DNA of 64,000 bases from Paramyrothecium sp. XJ0827 (taxonomy: Eukaryota > Ascomycota > Sordariomycetes > Hypocreales > Stachybotryaceae), in the NCBI GenBank assembly GCA_020881915.1, contig JAJFPB010000007.1, forward strand, positions 1,488,001 through 1,552,000, read 5' to 3'. A program made the position numbers and the translations under genes. This document shows positions 13,799 to 26,984 of the stretch, one piece after another. A model generated the notes under the pieces. The model had not been told where the DNA came from, did not search any database, and saw only the letters and a list, made by a program, of their open reading frames with translations. The first letter of the stretch is position 1; each line of letters opens with the position of its first letter.

Positions 13799-16700
13799 GG
13801 TGGGCAAGTGATTAAGTGGTAAAAGGGCCCAATCGCAAAGAAGGTAAGGGTTGGCACGATATTACAAGTATTAGTGGCCGTTTTGCTGGACTGTCGCGCA
13901 GACGAGCCTACAGCGAAGTAGGTCGGTGATGTTCCTTTGGTCCAATTGGGGGATTGTTGTCGTTTCGCTTGGATGACAACTGCGTCGAGATCCGCCCCAC
14001 CTTTGACTCTTTTGTTGAAAAGAAGAGAAAAGGTTGACGAAAAGGATCGACGAGAAGGGACGATGCGGCGAAGTAAAGAAGAAAGACGCTCTCGTACAAG
14101 ACGAAGAAAGGAGCGGTAGCCGAAGTAAAAATACAAAACAACTTTTTGGAACGCCGGGCACTTGCTCAAGCCCGAAAGGGGGGGGTGGGGAGGGGTGCGA
14201 AGATCGAAGATGAGCCAGAATGAGGTGGATTGGAGGCGAGCGCCCAGGTGGGTCTAGCGGCTGGCGGGCTTTAGCAAGTGTCCCTCAGTTGCTGCGGCCC
14301 TGTTCCTCCTCCGCAGAGCCAAGTCAACACCACGACGAAACTCCGCCCGACACGGCGTAAGGAATGATGATTCTGATGATGATGGAATTGCTGCATAGTG
14401 GATGCTACTGTAGAAGCCCGATTGAACTGCTTCCAGGCAGTTGGATTGGTTGAGAGCTACGCGTTCCTCCCAACAAAGTCCGCCAGGCAACAAATCTTGC
14501 TGCAGTGCTCAAGTCGTTCGTCCTGGCAAACCCAGATGCCTTAATTAGGCATCCGCAAATATTATTGATAAAATCGAGGGGTGAAGTGGGGGGTGCTGAG
14601 ATTAGCTTGTAGGGGTGTCGAGTCATCAATGTTAAAGTGCACGTCTGACAGGTCCAGGGCCGATTACTCCGTCAACCACCCCAGCCCGTAATCGTCCTGC
14701 TGAGCTTGATCTTTTACACGACTTGTCTCATTCTCCTAGCGAGAAGATCATTTACAGGATATCTCTCGGTCCCTCGTCAGCACTTGTTTGCATAGTCACC
14801 AATCTCCGCGACGACAGGATCATGGCGGGCTATGTCCCCGATAGCAGCAGATCTTCTTCCCTAATTGGAGAAAGAACGAAAGAGCGAAAATAATAAACAA
14901 TGTAACATAATACAAATTCGAATAGGGCATAAAAACACCTCTTACTCATGATAAACCGTCGACGACGTCAAGGCGTTGCAGATCCCAAACGTCGGGTGCG
15001 CTGCAGTTGAGGCTATGACCAGCCGCCATGCACACGGGAAACGCAGGAACTTCAAACGCCCTACCGATTAGCGGTCCCATTGCCACAACCGTTCGGCCGT
15101 GGTCATTCTTGGTCGTGTCTCTGCAAATCTGACTGGCTGAACTCCAAGCTGCAACGGGCTGAGGAACCAATGTGGTCCTTGACTCACCGAGCACTTGGCG
15201 TTCTCTGATTGAATGCTCATGATGGATGCGAATGCGAATGACCTGCATTGCTCCGTCCGATGCCACGGCATCCGAGACCTCACGGCAACCCAGGCACGAA
15301 CCTGCGCCTGCATGTTCGACTCAGATGCAGCGTCCCGACCGACCCCGGACGTACGTCGTGAACGGCTTCGCTTAAGGGGGCTTCTTCTCATAAGCACTAC
15401 CCTCCCAATCCGAGCGGGTCTTTGGGTAACAGGGTTGTGCGGAACCCACGTTTTTGGCTTCTAGCTCCAGTGAGCGGGACGTGCTTGGACCAAATCCCGT
15501 CTTCGGGGTCTTGTAGCAACCCGACACCCCGCTGCTGGAGAGGCGCGGTCGGGAGCACCGACCACAGCCCTAACTGATGCCCATCTCACCTCATAGCGAA
15601 CTACCCCTAAATCAACCTTCTTGCTCGGGGTCGTTGTGGCTCTGTTCGTGGTCAGGGAAACACCCCTCACCAAGGTGAGATAAAGTAAGGCGTCGTACAC
15701 GACCGCTGAGTTGAATAAGCACAACCACACCGCCGCACTCTTCGGTGAGCAGCAAGCTTTGACGTAGGCGGTTCGCACGATCTGCTTCTATCGGCACCCA
15801 TATCCAGAACCAAGTGGCCACAACGAGGGTCCCAGGAGTCTGGGAAATGTATCGCCATTTTGCGATAAATCACATTGTGAATGCAAACTCTTTTTTTCTT
15901 CCTTTTCCCCGTCTGTTGCGTTGTCGGGGTGTGGCGCAGTGTGATACCGTCATTGTGCTGCATTGCCATTCAGGAACAAGACAACCCCAATCATCCTAAA
16001 TGGAAAAAGCGACGCCACGCACCGCTAGCCCAAGCACTCTTTAGTGAGGTTCATCCCGAAACACCCAAAGATGGAGATGCTTGACTACTCTGTACGATTG
16101 TCAGGAATGTGTCAGTGACTCGGTGCACGCAAAGGGGCCGGTTGTTAACTGAGTCAAGCTTTTCGTCGAGCGATGTGTTTTCCCCATTCAGGCGCAGACT
16201 GATAAGATCGAAGCCGCAGTGCTTATCCAGAACATTCCGCTGCATTTCCGGATTCTTCCTTCTCACCGGCCATTTCCCGATGGCAACATCTCAGCCTTCG
16301 GGACAGACTGCCACGTTCCGGTTTTTCGCCTTGGAGCGGGTGGGAATGTCAACTCTCTCAATCATGCTCACCGCGATCCTAGAAGACTGGCTGCACACGC
16401 CGCTGCACGTAATGCGCAGCAGCCGCGACGTTCGGCTCTTCTGATTCAGACCTAATGCAGTCTACCCCTGCGTGAGAAAGGTGCCCTGGTCTCGAGCATG
16501 CATGCAGCAAGCCGCTAACAGGATCAAGGCTCTCGGAATCGACGCCAACGTGGTTATCAGATCGTGAACAATCCTCTGCCAGACAATAGAGCAGCGTCCA
16601 GATATCATGGGCAGGCCTTGGTGCAGGGTTGAAAGGGCGTATCGCAGTTCCTGCAGATGACTTGGGATTATGCTATTAAGCATACAAAGGACGGCAGGAC

Positions 16701-18343
16701 GCCCTCACCGAAGGATTCATGAACACGAATGTAATGTCGCTTCAGCCCAGCCAACCTTGCCTGCGCACCCCACCATCTGTAGGGTCCAATCTCGGACACG
16801 CGTAAACCAGTCAATCGGCACATGCCAAGGCTGGACTACCCCAAAGCCGGTATCCCAAGATCTCACGCTACCGTGCGTCGCATTCGCATTTGTCTAGAAA
16901 CACGGCGCGCATGCTCTCTCTCTCTAGCCAACGGTTGATAGTCGTAAATCGCGCTTTCGCGCTTTCGCGCCGCCTTACGCGCCGCAGTTGTAGTAACTTG
17001 TCAGACAGCCAACAAGAAGCAACAGTTGTTCCCTGTTTGACTGATCGGTGGCGGGCAATTCGTTCAACATCCGGGGCATGTCTTCAATGTAACGTTGGAA
17101 AAGTGAAGCCAGGCCAAGTGTCCACCGCACCAGCCTTGGGACCGAAGGACACTTGCCCCAAGCTAGCGTTGATTTGGGCTCGGGGCAAACATTTCTGGAT
17201 GCGCCGCCACTAAGGTAAACCGGTTGAACTGCCAATGAGGTCGTGCAGATTTCCCGCTAAGTGCAAGCCCAAGAAGAAAGAAGAAAAAAGCAACGGTGGG
17301 GGCGGGTCTCTTATTTCCCTTCGGAGGCGGTCGTTCGGGCCCGTCCAGAAACCCGCCCCGTGATTCTCTTGGGCTGCCGAATTGACTGGCGTCCCCGGGC
17401 CTTCTCCAGATGAACACACGCCGAGTCACAATACGGCCAGCATATACATTCGGGCCTCATTGGCTATCGTGGTATGTTTCCGAGAATTGCGCCGGCCTGC
17501 CGGTCGTAGTCTACCAAAACACGTCATGTCAATGAGGCATTCTGCTCCTTAATTGGTGGCTCCGGTGTAAGCCGACATCAGCTTCACTGTGACTTGTTTT
17601 ATCACACACGTTGTTTCATCCTATGTGTTACTTTGCACTGAGGTACAAACGAACCAATGAATGCAGACGTAAACAAGGTTGTTTTCGAGGACTCTCGACC
17701 TCCAAGCAAGGACTTCTCGGGTGACGGCATTCATTCGACACCATCTGTTGTGTCGGGCCCCATCACGGCTTCCTGTCTAGTAGCTACCCTATATCGACTC
17801 ACGAGCTTCACGTTGGCTTTCCTGCTCTCGGACTGGACAAGAGGTACTATTTGAGGCCATGCTTCTACGCATAAGCAAGGACTTATGTTTTGGGCAGCTT
17901 GAGAGACAAATAATTAATGGTTGGATCCAGAAGTCGAGTATGAGAAGTCGCAGAGGTTTAATTGGAATATGGAACCGCCCATTTAGTGACTGGGAAACGC
18001 ATATATATCGTAGCCTCTCCCCTACTCATACAATGAATATAATCAAACAACTAATTCATCTCACACACCGTTTAATGGGGCTGCCCATTCAAATTGCAGC
18101 ATTTCTCTGTAGCTACTGTGTACGTGCGATGAATGTCTAGGGTAGCTTTAGGGTAGGAACTGGCCTCCACGAATCATTCGACAACGACAATAGTTCCTCG
18201 TTATCCGATCAAAATGAAACAGTCCGAATGGGACAGCTCGAATCGGAGTAAATTTCATTCAATGCCGTCTGCGCATAAATATCTACACGAACCCGCTACA
18301 TTAAATGTCCTATAACTCATCAAAACGCTTCATCCACCTAGAT
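13799..18343. other. Spacer of 4.5 kb upstream of the ABC transporter
   Basis: No supported gene. The first few hundred bases (13799-14200) are the 5' flank and leader of the PDR gene and are polypyrimidine-rich on its coding strand (GA-rich on the given strand), with a run of G near 14179-14186. Open frames at 14946-15970 and 16109-17430 are short, overlap on both strands and show no domain or splice-linked extension. The right end is the 3' flank of the oxidoreductase gene. Confidence 0.6.
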
Positions 18344-19943
18344 TTACAGGCCAAGCTTGAAGCCACCGGGCCACAGAGACTGCAGCAGCCTCAGGGGGTC
18401 GTACTTGCGAGAGATGCTCAGGAGCTTCTGCTTGTTCGCAGCTCCGTATCCGTCGTAGACGTTCTGGAAACCGGCGGCGTCACCCATATAGTTGAAGGCA
18501 TCGTAGACGCCAGCCTTCTGGGTGGCATTGCCGATGGCCCAGGTGGTGTCCTTGATCCAGCTGTAGATGGCGTCGTTGTTCTCCTCGCCGCGCCACTCAA
18601 TGACCTCGGCCCAGGCAAGGTAGGTACCCTTCTTGTCGGGCTGGAAGCCGAGAGCATTGCCTGTGGGGTTGACCTTCTTGGATCCCTTCAGCCAAAGATC
18701 GCCGAGGGGCTGCCAGTCGATGGAGATAAGGACACGGTCCTGGGGAGGGATGATGCTGAAGAGCTTGGGGAGGTTGGCCTTGAAAACCTCCCAGGAGACC
18801 TTGATACCGGTAAGCAGCTCGTCGTACGTCTTGCCGACGGTGGTACCAGCGATGAACATGTCATTGATGCCGGGGACAACGAGCTGGCCGGTCTCGTCGG
18901 CAAACTCGGACAGAGTCTTCTTGGAGAAGGTGTTGCCAACGTTGGGAAGGTCCCAGAAAGGACGGAAGCACTCAGGCTCGGGGTTCTTGTCGCTGTCATA
19001 GTACAAAATGACGGCACCGACAGTGGTCTCCTCGTCGACGGCAACGACCTGAGGGACCATGTGAGACAGGGGGTCAGTGTTGAAGGCCGAGTAGTTGGCA
19101 ATGGCCTGTGAAGTTGCGTGTTAGTCCGTAGTCTCACCCTATCAAGTCATGCCTGGCCTCAAAAGTACTGTAACCAGCAAGGGAAGAAAAGCTTACCTCG
19201 AGAAGTGCAGGGATATCAGTAACGGAGTAGACACCAGCGTAGACATCACCAGAAGGGAAAGTGTTGAGCCTGAACTTGGTGACAATACCGAAGTTGTTGC
19301 TGCCACCCTTGAGCGCCCAGAACAGGTCGGAGCGGAGGTTGGCGTTGACCTTGACGACCTGGCCGGTGTAGAGGACGATCTCGTACTCAATGACGTTGTC
19401 GGCAGACCAGCCGTACTGGTTGCCGTGGAAGTTGATGCCACCACCGATGAGCAGACCAGGCACGCCAACGGGGGACAGGCGTCCACCGGTAGTTGCGAGG
19501 TTGTACTCCCCGAGGTAGCGGTAGACTTCACCCCAGTCCAGGCCAGGGCCGACCCAGACGGACTTACGATCGGCAGTGAGCTCCAGAGTTGTCAGGTTGC
19601 TCATGACGATCAGTGGGCCGTCGTCGATGCTGTTGGCACCCTTGATGCCCATGTGGCCGCCGCCGCGAACGGCGAACTTGGTGCCGGTCACCTCGTTGAT
19701 CAGCAGGGCCGCGGCGACGTCCTCGGCACTGGTAGGGCGGAAGACGCAGGCGGGGGAGAGGATCTGGTGGTTGGACCAGAAGTTCTTGACCTCGTACTCG
19801 TAGACGGCATTGCCGGGCACGAACGTCTTGGCCGAGTTGGTGAGCCGCAGGGCGCCGCAGCCAGTGAAGGTGGCGTTGACCTGGGCGAACAGGCCGCCCA
19901 TCGAGGCCAGGGCTGCGGTGAGGTTGGCGCTGCAGTGGACCAT
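18344..19943 (-). CDS. FAD-linked oxidoreductase, BBE-like (FAD_binding_4 plus BBE)
   Basis: Two exons, 19943-19197 and 19105-18344, flank a 91-nt intron (GTAAGC to CAG), giving 502 aa. The N-terminal half is a PCMH-type FAD-binding fold: WSNHQILSPACVFRPTSAED (56-75), then RGGGHMG (93-99), whose His97 is the expected covalent FAD-8-alpha attachment site. At the position where bicovalent enzymes carry a Cys, the sequence reads GGRLSPVGVPGLLIGGG (153-169) with no Cys, so single covalent attachment is predicted. The C-terminus ends with the BBE-type segment around YGAANKQKLLSISRKYDP. No signal peptide is visible at the chosen ATG, although many relatives are secreted, so a missed 5' exon is possible. 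The reaction would be an O2-dependent oxidation, with substrate unknown. Such enzymes occur in secondary metabolism or carbohydrate oxidation, but no biosynthetic neighbours are seen here. Confidence 0.9.
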
Positions 19944-21744
19944 CTTGTAACCTTACGGGGCCTGGTAGGGAGGGAAAGAGAGTAAGGAGAAAGACGACTG
20001 GAGGTGTAAAAGAGAGGACGAGCGCACCAGATCGGCTCAGGGAGGGTATTTGGGGGCTCAGCTGGCGGGAGGGCAAGCAGCAGAGGTGAGCTGGTATCGG
20101 AGTTGTTGACAATGCTTGCCGCGACCCTTTTAATAAAGAATGCTGATCCCACCCTGTCACGAGCGCTCGCGGCTCTCTGATGGGCCGCGGTGGCGCGAGC
20201 AGGTGGTGGAGCCGCTGCCGAGACGACAATTTCAGGAGGTTCATGGACGACAGGCCCGAAATGGTGCAGGCAAGCGCAGGACGGCGTCCATCACCGCCCT
20301 GCGCCTTGCCACGTTCGGCGTCTCCAGGCCCTCGTTCTCCTCTCGATTCAGAGACTATTGACTTTCTAGAAAGGGTTCAGAGATCGTCACCTACGGCACC
20401 TGCGGCGCCATGATGACATTGGACGGGGTCCCGCTGTCAGTTTGTCATCTAGGGGCCGGCCTAGGACCCCTCTGCTTGAGAGCAATTCTATCTCGATGTG
20501 CACGTGTTTCCGCCCTGTCCCGCCGGCCCTTATACATAGTATCCTTTCCCTTCCCACTTAAACCCTCTCCATAATGACAGTCTATGCCTGTTCGACTGTG
20601 GGCTATTCCACGATCGTCATGTCACCACGGAAAGGGCATGAGTGGAGAGAGCTTGGCTTGGGTTCCATGCCGTTCTGCTCAACCGGGCTGTAGGCTAAGG
20701 CTGGGCCGGCTCTATCGCATCCTTCGGGCGAAGCATCGATCTATCGTTGCGCCAAGCCAACAAGCGGGCATCGACTCCACAGCTTGCTATCTCGATGGTA
20801 GCTCCCGAGCCGGCCGCAGACCTTGAGGGACTAATAGTTCGTCCCTTCTGGCCCCTCGCGCAAGGTCGTATAAGAGGCATGGGAAATTGACAAGACTCCA
20901 AAAATCAATGGTGCCAACGACAAATGCTGGCGGGGCTGCCTCCCTGGGCTCAAATGCCGGGATGCAACCCTTCATCCATGCCGAAACTATTCCCTGCCCC
21001 TTGCGTGCTGCAGCTCTTCGTGGAGGCATGCGTCACTAGAGCGGCAGGGCATTGCCTTAGTGTTATTACCTCCCCCGTTCATCGCCGGTCCAGGTTGCTG
21101 TTTAAGGCGGAATGCCGGCGTCGTGCTAGCCATGACCCCCGGGTATGGCTCCGGCGGTGGAGTGGGGCTCAGGATCATGTCCTGATGGGACGGTTGTTCG
21201 TCTCTACTATAACACAAGATGGCGAACCACGGTTGATCGCTGCATATAACCCATGGCGGAGCCTCTGCGGTTTCACTCCCGCTGCACCATGTGTACAGTG
21301 TGCAGCATAGGCCACAGAGAATTGTCCGATGCGAGCGGTAGTGGCAGGGATGCAGGAAAGGACGGAGGATCAGGTACCATTAGGTCAGGTCGTTAAGCTC
21401 TACACGATGGTCCCGACCTGCAGAATCACGCCAAAGACAGGCATACCATACCGTAACGTACCATACCACAGCGGCGGGCACTTAAGCCTACAGGAATATG
21501 CCGGGGTGTGGTGCAGAAGTTCGTGGGAGCCAGGGGGGGGAAAATCTTCGCGGCGCTGGGACAAACTCTGGGGATCGTCCAGATAAACACATGAGCAGCC
21601 CCAAGTGGCTACACATATCTTTTGACCTTTTCCACAGAGTGTCCGTCTTGAGGTAACGCCCACGCTGCTCTCCGCCCTCCCACTGAGCGACTCTCCTTGA
21701 GACTCAAAAATCTTCTGAGGCGTGACCAACGGAAAGCAGCCAAC
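19944..21744. other. Intergenic region between divergent oxidoreductase and rhodopsin-type genes
   Basis: About 1.8 kb forming the 5' flanks of two divergent genes. No convincing coding frame is present and open frames are short and mutually overlapping. There is a run of G at 21533-21540. It probably carries both promoters, but no specific site can be named with confidence. Confidence 0.55.
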
Positions 21745-23158
21745 ATGTCTCTCGACAATGGCGTACTGTATCTCATCGATCCGATCGGTGCCGTCCGTGA
21801 CCCGAATCAGTCACCCGAGGCCGCTCCCTTGACGATTGTGACGATTCTGTCCTTCACTTTGTCCACGGTCTTCATGGCAATTCGAATCTACGCCCGCCAA
21901 GGTCTTGTTGGTCGGTTGTCACTGGATGACTGTGAGTATTGATCCCATGCCTACTGCAACGAAGTTTTTCGTACTGACAGAGTTAATAGACGTAATGATA
22001 CTGGCTTTTGTAAGTCCTTCGTCTGGAACTGCCCTGCGTGGGTATTAATCGCCGGTTGTTAGATTTGTGATGCTCTCATGGTCGGCTTCACATTGAACAG
22101 TAAGTCCACCTCCAAGCCATCTCCGGTATCTCTCTGACTCCCATACTTTAGTGCTCAACTACGGAATGGGAAAGCATCTCTGGAACGTCCCTGTTACCGA
22201 TCTTTACCCTCACTTCAACCTCAGCAACATGCTTGCGGCCATCTTCTTCTGCGCCGCCACCGGTCTCGCGAAAGGCAGTATTCTCCTTTTTTACCTTCGA
22301 ATCTTCCCAGCCAAAGCCGCCCAAATCGCTGTCTGGTCCGCCTTTGCCTTTACGATTTCATACTCGCTGGTTTCCGTTTTGGTCAACATCTTCGCATGCG
22401 ACCCCGTCAAGGCTTCTTGGGACTTTGAGGCTGCCGCCACGGCCAAGTGCATCAACCGCCCCGTCTTCTACTTCGCGCAAGCTGGCCTCGGTATCTTTGC
22501 GGACGTTATCACGGTCGTTATCCCTATTCCCTGGCTGAAGACACTGAAGCTGCCCACCAGGCAGAAGGTCGGTGTTGCCATCATGTTGACAATGGGAGCC
22601 TTGTAAGAGCTGAACCACCCCTACAACATGAGTCGTGTTGCTGACAGTATCAAAGCGTTTGTATTGTGAGCGGTGTCCGCCTGCAGTCTCTTAACACTCT
22701 CCTTAACGACCCCGACCTAACCAGTAAGAACCTCCCAGCAGCAGTCTCGAGTCATGTACTAACGCGGCATAGCGAATACTGTCATGGCACTTATGTGGTG
22801 TGTTCTCGAGCTGAACCTGAGCATCATCGGTGGATCCATCCCTACAGTCAAGCCTCTTTTGAAGAAATTCCTGCCCAGGCTCCTCGGCACCAGTCGCGGC
22901 CGCAGCACGGGAGACAACATCTACCTCCACACATCGCGGAAGACCGGCAGAGGGACGGAAGGCGCATCTGGAGTGAGGTCATTTCATGCGGGTATGCACT
23001 CGGCAACCGGACGAGGATCCAGCACAGGCAGCGAAGAGTTCATCATTGCAAAAGCCTACGGGTCTAGCATGAATTCAGGGGTGGAGGAGGGCACCATTGT
23101 GAAGACGGTGCACTACGGAGTTGAAATTGAGACAAGGAAGGACGACCAAAATCACTAG
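21745..23158 (+). CDS. Seven-helix rhodopsin-domain (PTH11-like) integral membrane protein
   Basis: Six exons were reconstructed: 21745-21931, 21990-22009, 22063-22099, 22152-22602, 22656-22723 and 22773-23158. All have GT-AG introns and continuous phase, giving 382 aa. Exons 2 and 3 are only 20 and 37 nt. Family hallmarks are LSLDDYVMILAF after helix 2, LNYGMGKHLWNV, a long run of helices through VCIVSGVRLQSLN, and the late ELNLSIIGGSIPTVKPLLKK segment. No N-terminal CFEM cysteine domain is present. The cytosolic C-terminal tail (about 90 aa) is Gly/Ser/Arg-rich. The acceptor at 22654-22655 (CAAAG) is not the usual YAG, but it is the one that restores the conserved FVCIVSGVRL reading. This is the fungal family that includes Magnaporthe Pth11. 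Role in sensing is family-based inference and the ligand is unknown. Confidence 0.88.
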
Positions 23159-25260
23159 AGTGTATGCCGCCCAAACAATGCGGGAGTAATGATAAAAAAG
23201 CAAGCGGTACCTTACGACATTAATCAAAACATCAGTTTACCACACGTGCTAAATTGTTTCCTTGACCCGCGCCAGTGAACAGACGACGGGACTCTAACTA
23301 GTGGCCAGGCGGGAGCGCTTCTCTAGTCTTCCCTAGTCTCACCGTTGCGTTCCGCAACAAGTAAAGTCGGGCGAGCGAAGGGAAACACGACCACCTTCTA
23401 GTGCGACTCGTGGTGGTCGCTCTCCTGTTTGGGTCGCGGATCCTGGTACTCGCATGATGAGAATCTGCTAAACACTTGGGATCCTTGCTGGCCATGCACA
23501 ACGGCTGGGTGTTATTACAAAGGGTGAAACGCTGAGCAAGGCACTCTGACAAACAAACTTCTCTGCTGCGATTGCGTGCGGGATTATTCACAACCCCTGA
23601 TTCGCTAGGTAACGCGGTCTAGACTAAGCCCAGGGAGCTGGCACAGGTGGCCGCCTACACGGGGGCCCAGCGATACCGGGTACGATTACCGACGATGCTT
23701 GAAAGCGCATGGCTACCAAGATTTTGAGGCCTGGGGTCCCCTCCCCCTGCCATCCATTGCTGTGGGAGTATGACAGCGTGTGTTGCCGGCAGGACAAGGT
23801 TGCGGTGGAAATGGACATGGGAATGGTGGCAACCAGGCCCTGGCTCCGGGCCTTGGCAACAAACGTCAGTCAACTGCTGGGCAACACCTGGCGAGGGTGA
23901 GTGGCCCCCACCCTGGTCCTGGAAACATTCGGCCGAATGGACGGGGATTGTACAGCCGAGGCTCTCCAGGATCAAGTACTGTGAAGGTATCGGCCTTCGG
24001 CCTTCGGCCTCGACGAGGACCGGGGCCAAGCTCCCAACAGCCCTCACTCCAAAGAGGCCAAACGGCAAACTCCGCATGCGAGCAAGAGTCTGGAGCCGAG
24101 ACCAGAACCGAGCTGGGGCGTTCTTCTCATATCCCCTCCAGATTTAATGCTAAATACCTACACGTGTGGGCGAGATTGTGGGACGTATGCATGACCCTTG
24201 CAAAAGTCCTGCCACAAATGGTCAACTTCTGCATAATAGCGGACTCCGGGACTGCTGGACTCACCGTGCCTGGCCGAGGAGAACGAAATGAACGGATTTC
24301 TGCCTCGTCTGCTCAAGTGCACACACCGCACACGACTAACCCGAAAGGAAGTAACATAAAGGCTGCAAGGCTACTAGGGCCACCAGTGGGAACCGTGGCC
24401 GTGAGCAACTGACCCAGCGATGGAACAAAAACTCCGCTGCGAAGAGCTCGAGTTGAAAGCCATCTTTGTTCCTCTCAGAAGGCGTAGGATAGGCAGAATG
24501 GACGAGTAGTAAGGGTAGAGCAAACCAAACAATCTATACGAAAGTCGACGAGCCATCGTACCACCCTTTCTTAACCATGTTATCTTATTACATGGGGCTC
24601 GAGATACCAGAGGGGAGGAGGGAGAAGTCGAGCACCAGAGCTTCCCTATGGAGCTAATTTCCAGTCGAGTTAGCACATCGCAGTCGGGTAGCGCCCCGAA
24701 TATGGAGAACAGAGCTATAACTTCCGCGGCTCTCGGAACTGTTCTCCGCTTTCTAGAGGGTAGCCACGTTAGCAAAGTATTCGGCTGGTAGGGACAGCAA
24801 GCGCACGTTCGCTTAGTATCGCAATCTCATCATGTCCTACAAGTCCTCGGGCAGGTTTTGACCCGGCTCACTCTCCTTGGCCCGGCCAAGGAAGTTCAAT
24901 AGGCGCCACAAATGGGGCTCTCATCTATGCTCGTCAAATACTATATGACGACCGACAGATCATGTCCAGCCTCATGACTCGCGCCATGTACTCGGGTGGT
25001 CGCAGCAGATGATGTAGCTCGGTAGACAAGGAGCGAGTGCTCCGGCTGAACTGGCCCATTTAACCCGTGCTCTTCCATTTGATATTACAACGCCTGTTCG
25101 TATACACCTGGGCACAGCACTAAGTGCTTGATAGGCCGGCCTAGTACAGTTAGTCTTGGGGGTCACAAAATAATAATACAAAAAATCGGGCTAAGCAATT
25201 CATAAGCGTAAGCGATGCTTGTACAATTCTACTTTGATATCTTTCAGGGTATACACTATC
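23159..25260. other. Spacer of 2.1 kb between convergent genes
   Basis: This holds the 3' flanks of the rhodopsin-domain gene and of SAM50. A 210-codon frame on the plus strand (23780-24412) has Gly/Pro/Arg-rich low-complexity content, no recognised domain and a competing frame opposite, so it is not called. A short ggccttc repeat lies at about 23991-24008. Nothing else is supported. Confidence 0.55.
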
Positions 25261-26984
25261 TTACATGAAGTTGATGCCAACTCCGACCTGGAAACCTTTA
25301 GTTCCCAATTCACCCCTCCGCAGAACTAGCGGCAGGCTAAAGTTGAGCTCAAACCGCGCAACCGGATGTGCGTAAACCAGCCCGACGCCGGCAGCCATGC
25401 TAGGAACCCCCGTTAGGAGATCCTTGACGGCCGTCAGCATGCCGCTCGTGACGGCCTGGGTGTTCATGCCCTGGGCGGCCGCCTTCCTCGATTTGCTTTG
25501 ATCCTTCAGCGCCACGAGCCGCCCGCCGTTGGCGAAGACCTGGAAGCGCAGGCCGGAGTCTGGGCCCTTGTACGGGAGTGGCAGCAGCATGTTGACGCTG
25601 CCGGCAGCGAAGACGTCACCACCGACAGAGTCTTGACCGTCGTGGGGGCCGAGGCCGCCGAGCTTGAAGCCGCGGACATCTGTTGGGCCTCCGAGCTGGA
25701 AACGATCGTTTATGCGGCTGGGTTGAGCGCTGCCGCCAAAGTTGAACCCCAGTGGAAGAGGCCAGAGCATGCCTGTCCTGAAACCTCCACCTATCGATAT
25801 GCCTGTTGGACCTGACACACCAGGTAGGGGGATGGGGATAGCGCCGCCCAGCTCCATTTCACTCTTTGAGAATGCCACATCACCCGCCAGAGGGCCGACA
25901 CCTGCGACTTCAAATCCTGTCCGAACCATGTAGCCGCTCTGGGGTAGCTGTGGGTTATCCCGCCGCTCTCGGTAGAACGTGTGCTTGATGGCGCTCTTAA
26001 TCGTGTCGCCGGCATCGTTGCGGACTGTGGGGCTCGCTCCGCCCGTCAACCCAGTGATTTGCCTCCAACCACCCAAGTATTCAATGCTGTGCGTATCTCG
26101 CTGTGCATCGAGCCAGGAGAGTCGCAGCGAACCACCCTTCACGACCTCCTCGTGTGAAGCCCACGGCTTCTCCGCTGCAGAAGAGACGCCTTCCAGTGAT
26201 ATCCTCATGTCCGGGTTGCTGAGGACAGGTGCGCTCAGGTTTGCACTGTAGGCTGAGCGTGTGCGGGTGCCCGTCTTGGCGTTCAGCGTGAGCATCTCGG
26301 CTCCGCCAAACATGTTCCGCCATAGGAGCGAACCGTAGGCTGAGCCTTCGCCATTGCCCACGTCGGTTCCGGTCTGCAGCTTGAAGCGGGGGAGCTCGTG
26401 GACTTTCAAGTCGATGTCGACGTCGGTCGGGCTAGATGAGGGGTCCGTCTGCTGCGAAGAAGTCATAAAGACCTCCGGAGGCTGTCGCAGGATCTCTGCT
26501 GCCGTTAGAAATTGTCTTCCGGCTTGCGGTAGGGGAATGGTATGGGCCTACGCAATCCGCTGAGCTTGGAGCTTGCCAGCTGCAGGTGAGCAAGAACCTC
26601 GCCCATTGTAGACGGCGCAGCTGAGCCGTCGGCGACCAGCGGTTGAAGAATGGGATCCAAGAAACCCCGTCGCAGATTGGTTGCACCATGAACGCGGACC
26701 TGATTCACCGTCATGTTCAAGTTTTGTTGGTCCATCATCTGCCTCGAATCAGCTTCCTCCTTGCTCTTTCGTTCCCAATTGACAATACCAGCTGCGCCAG
26801 CCTGCGTTGCTTGGCTTCATCTTCCTGGTGTCTGAACTCTGGCTTCGCTTCCGCCTCGTGAAGTAGAGATTCCGGGCTCGACCGAAGTTTGCCGAACGGG
26901 TCGGCGGCCTTCAACTGTTAGTCTGTGCGGCCTGGCATATGTTTGCGACTGCAGTATGCTCACCGAGTCCCCAGAGCTGTTCAT
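25261..26984 (-). CDS. SAM50: Sam50/Tob55, core subunit of the mitochondrial SAM complex
   Basis: Four exons (26984-26964, 26914-26789, 26738-26552, 26495-25261) give about 522 aa. The first exon codes for seven residues only. Residues about 50-120 form the single POTRA-like domain (TVNQVRVHGATNLRRGFL then LQILRQPPEVF). From about 145 onward is the Omp85-type 16-strand barrel, with the diagnostic VRGF motif (385-388) in loop 6 and a C-terminal beta-signal-like end (GFQVGVGINFM). The protein sits in the outer mitochondrial membrane and inserts beta-barrel proteins such as Tom40 and porin. The last acceptor is a NAGNAG (cagcag), so an alternative form one residue longer is possible. The gene is divergent from UBC6 with about 480 bp between start codons. 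Confidence 0.93.

Noticed and set aside
12860..13822. 320-codon plus-strand frame
   Set aside because: Antisense to exon 1 of the ABC transporter; the minus-strand frame has all PDR motifs.
9163..23158. Secondary-metabolite gene cluster (transporter, FAD oxidoreductase, receptor-like protein)
   Set aside because: No backbone synthase or tailoring set is present and the genes are 2-4.5 kb apart, so proximity alone does not support a cluster.
23780..24412. 210-codon plus-strand frame
   Set aside because: Low-complexity Gly/Pro/Arg content, no domain, competing minus-strand frame and no sensible splice extension; more likely chance in GC-rich DNA.
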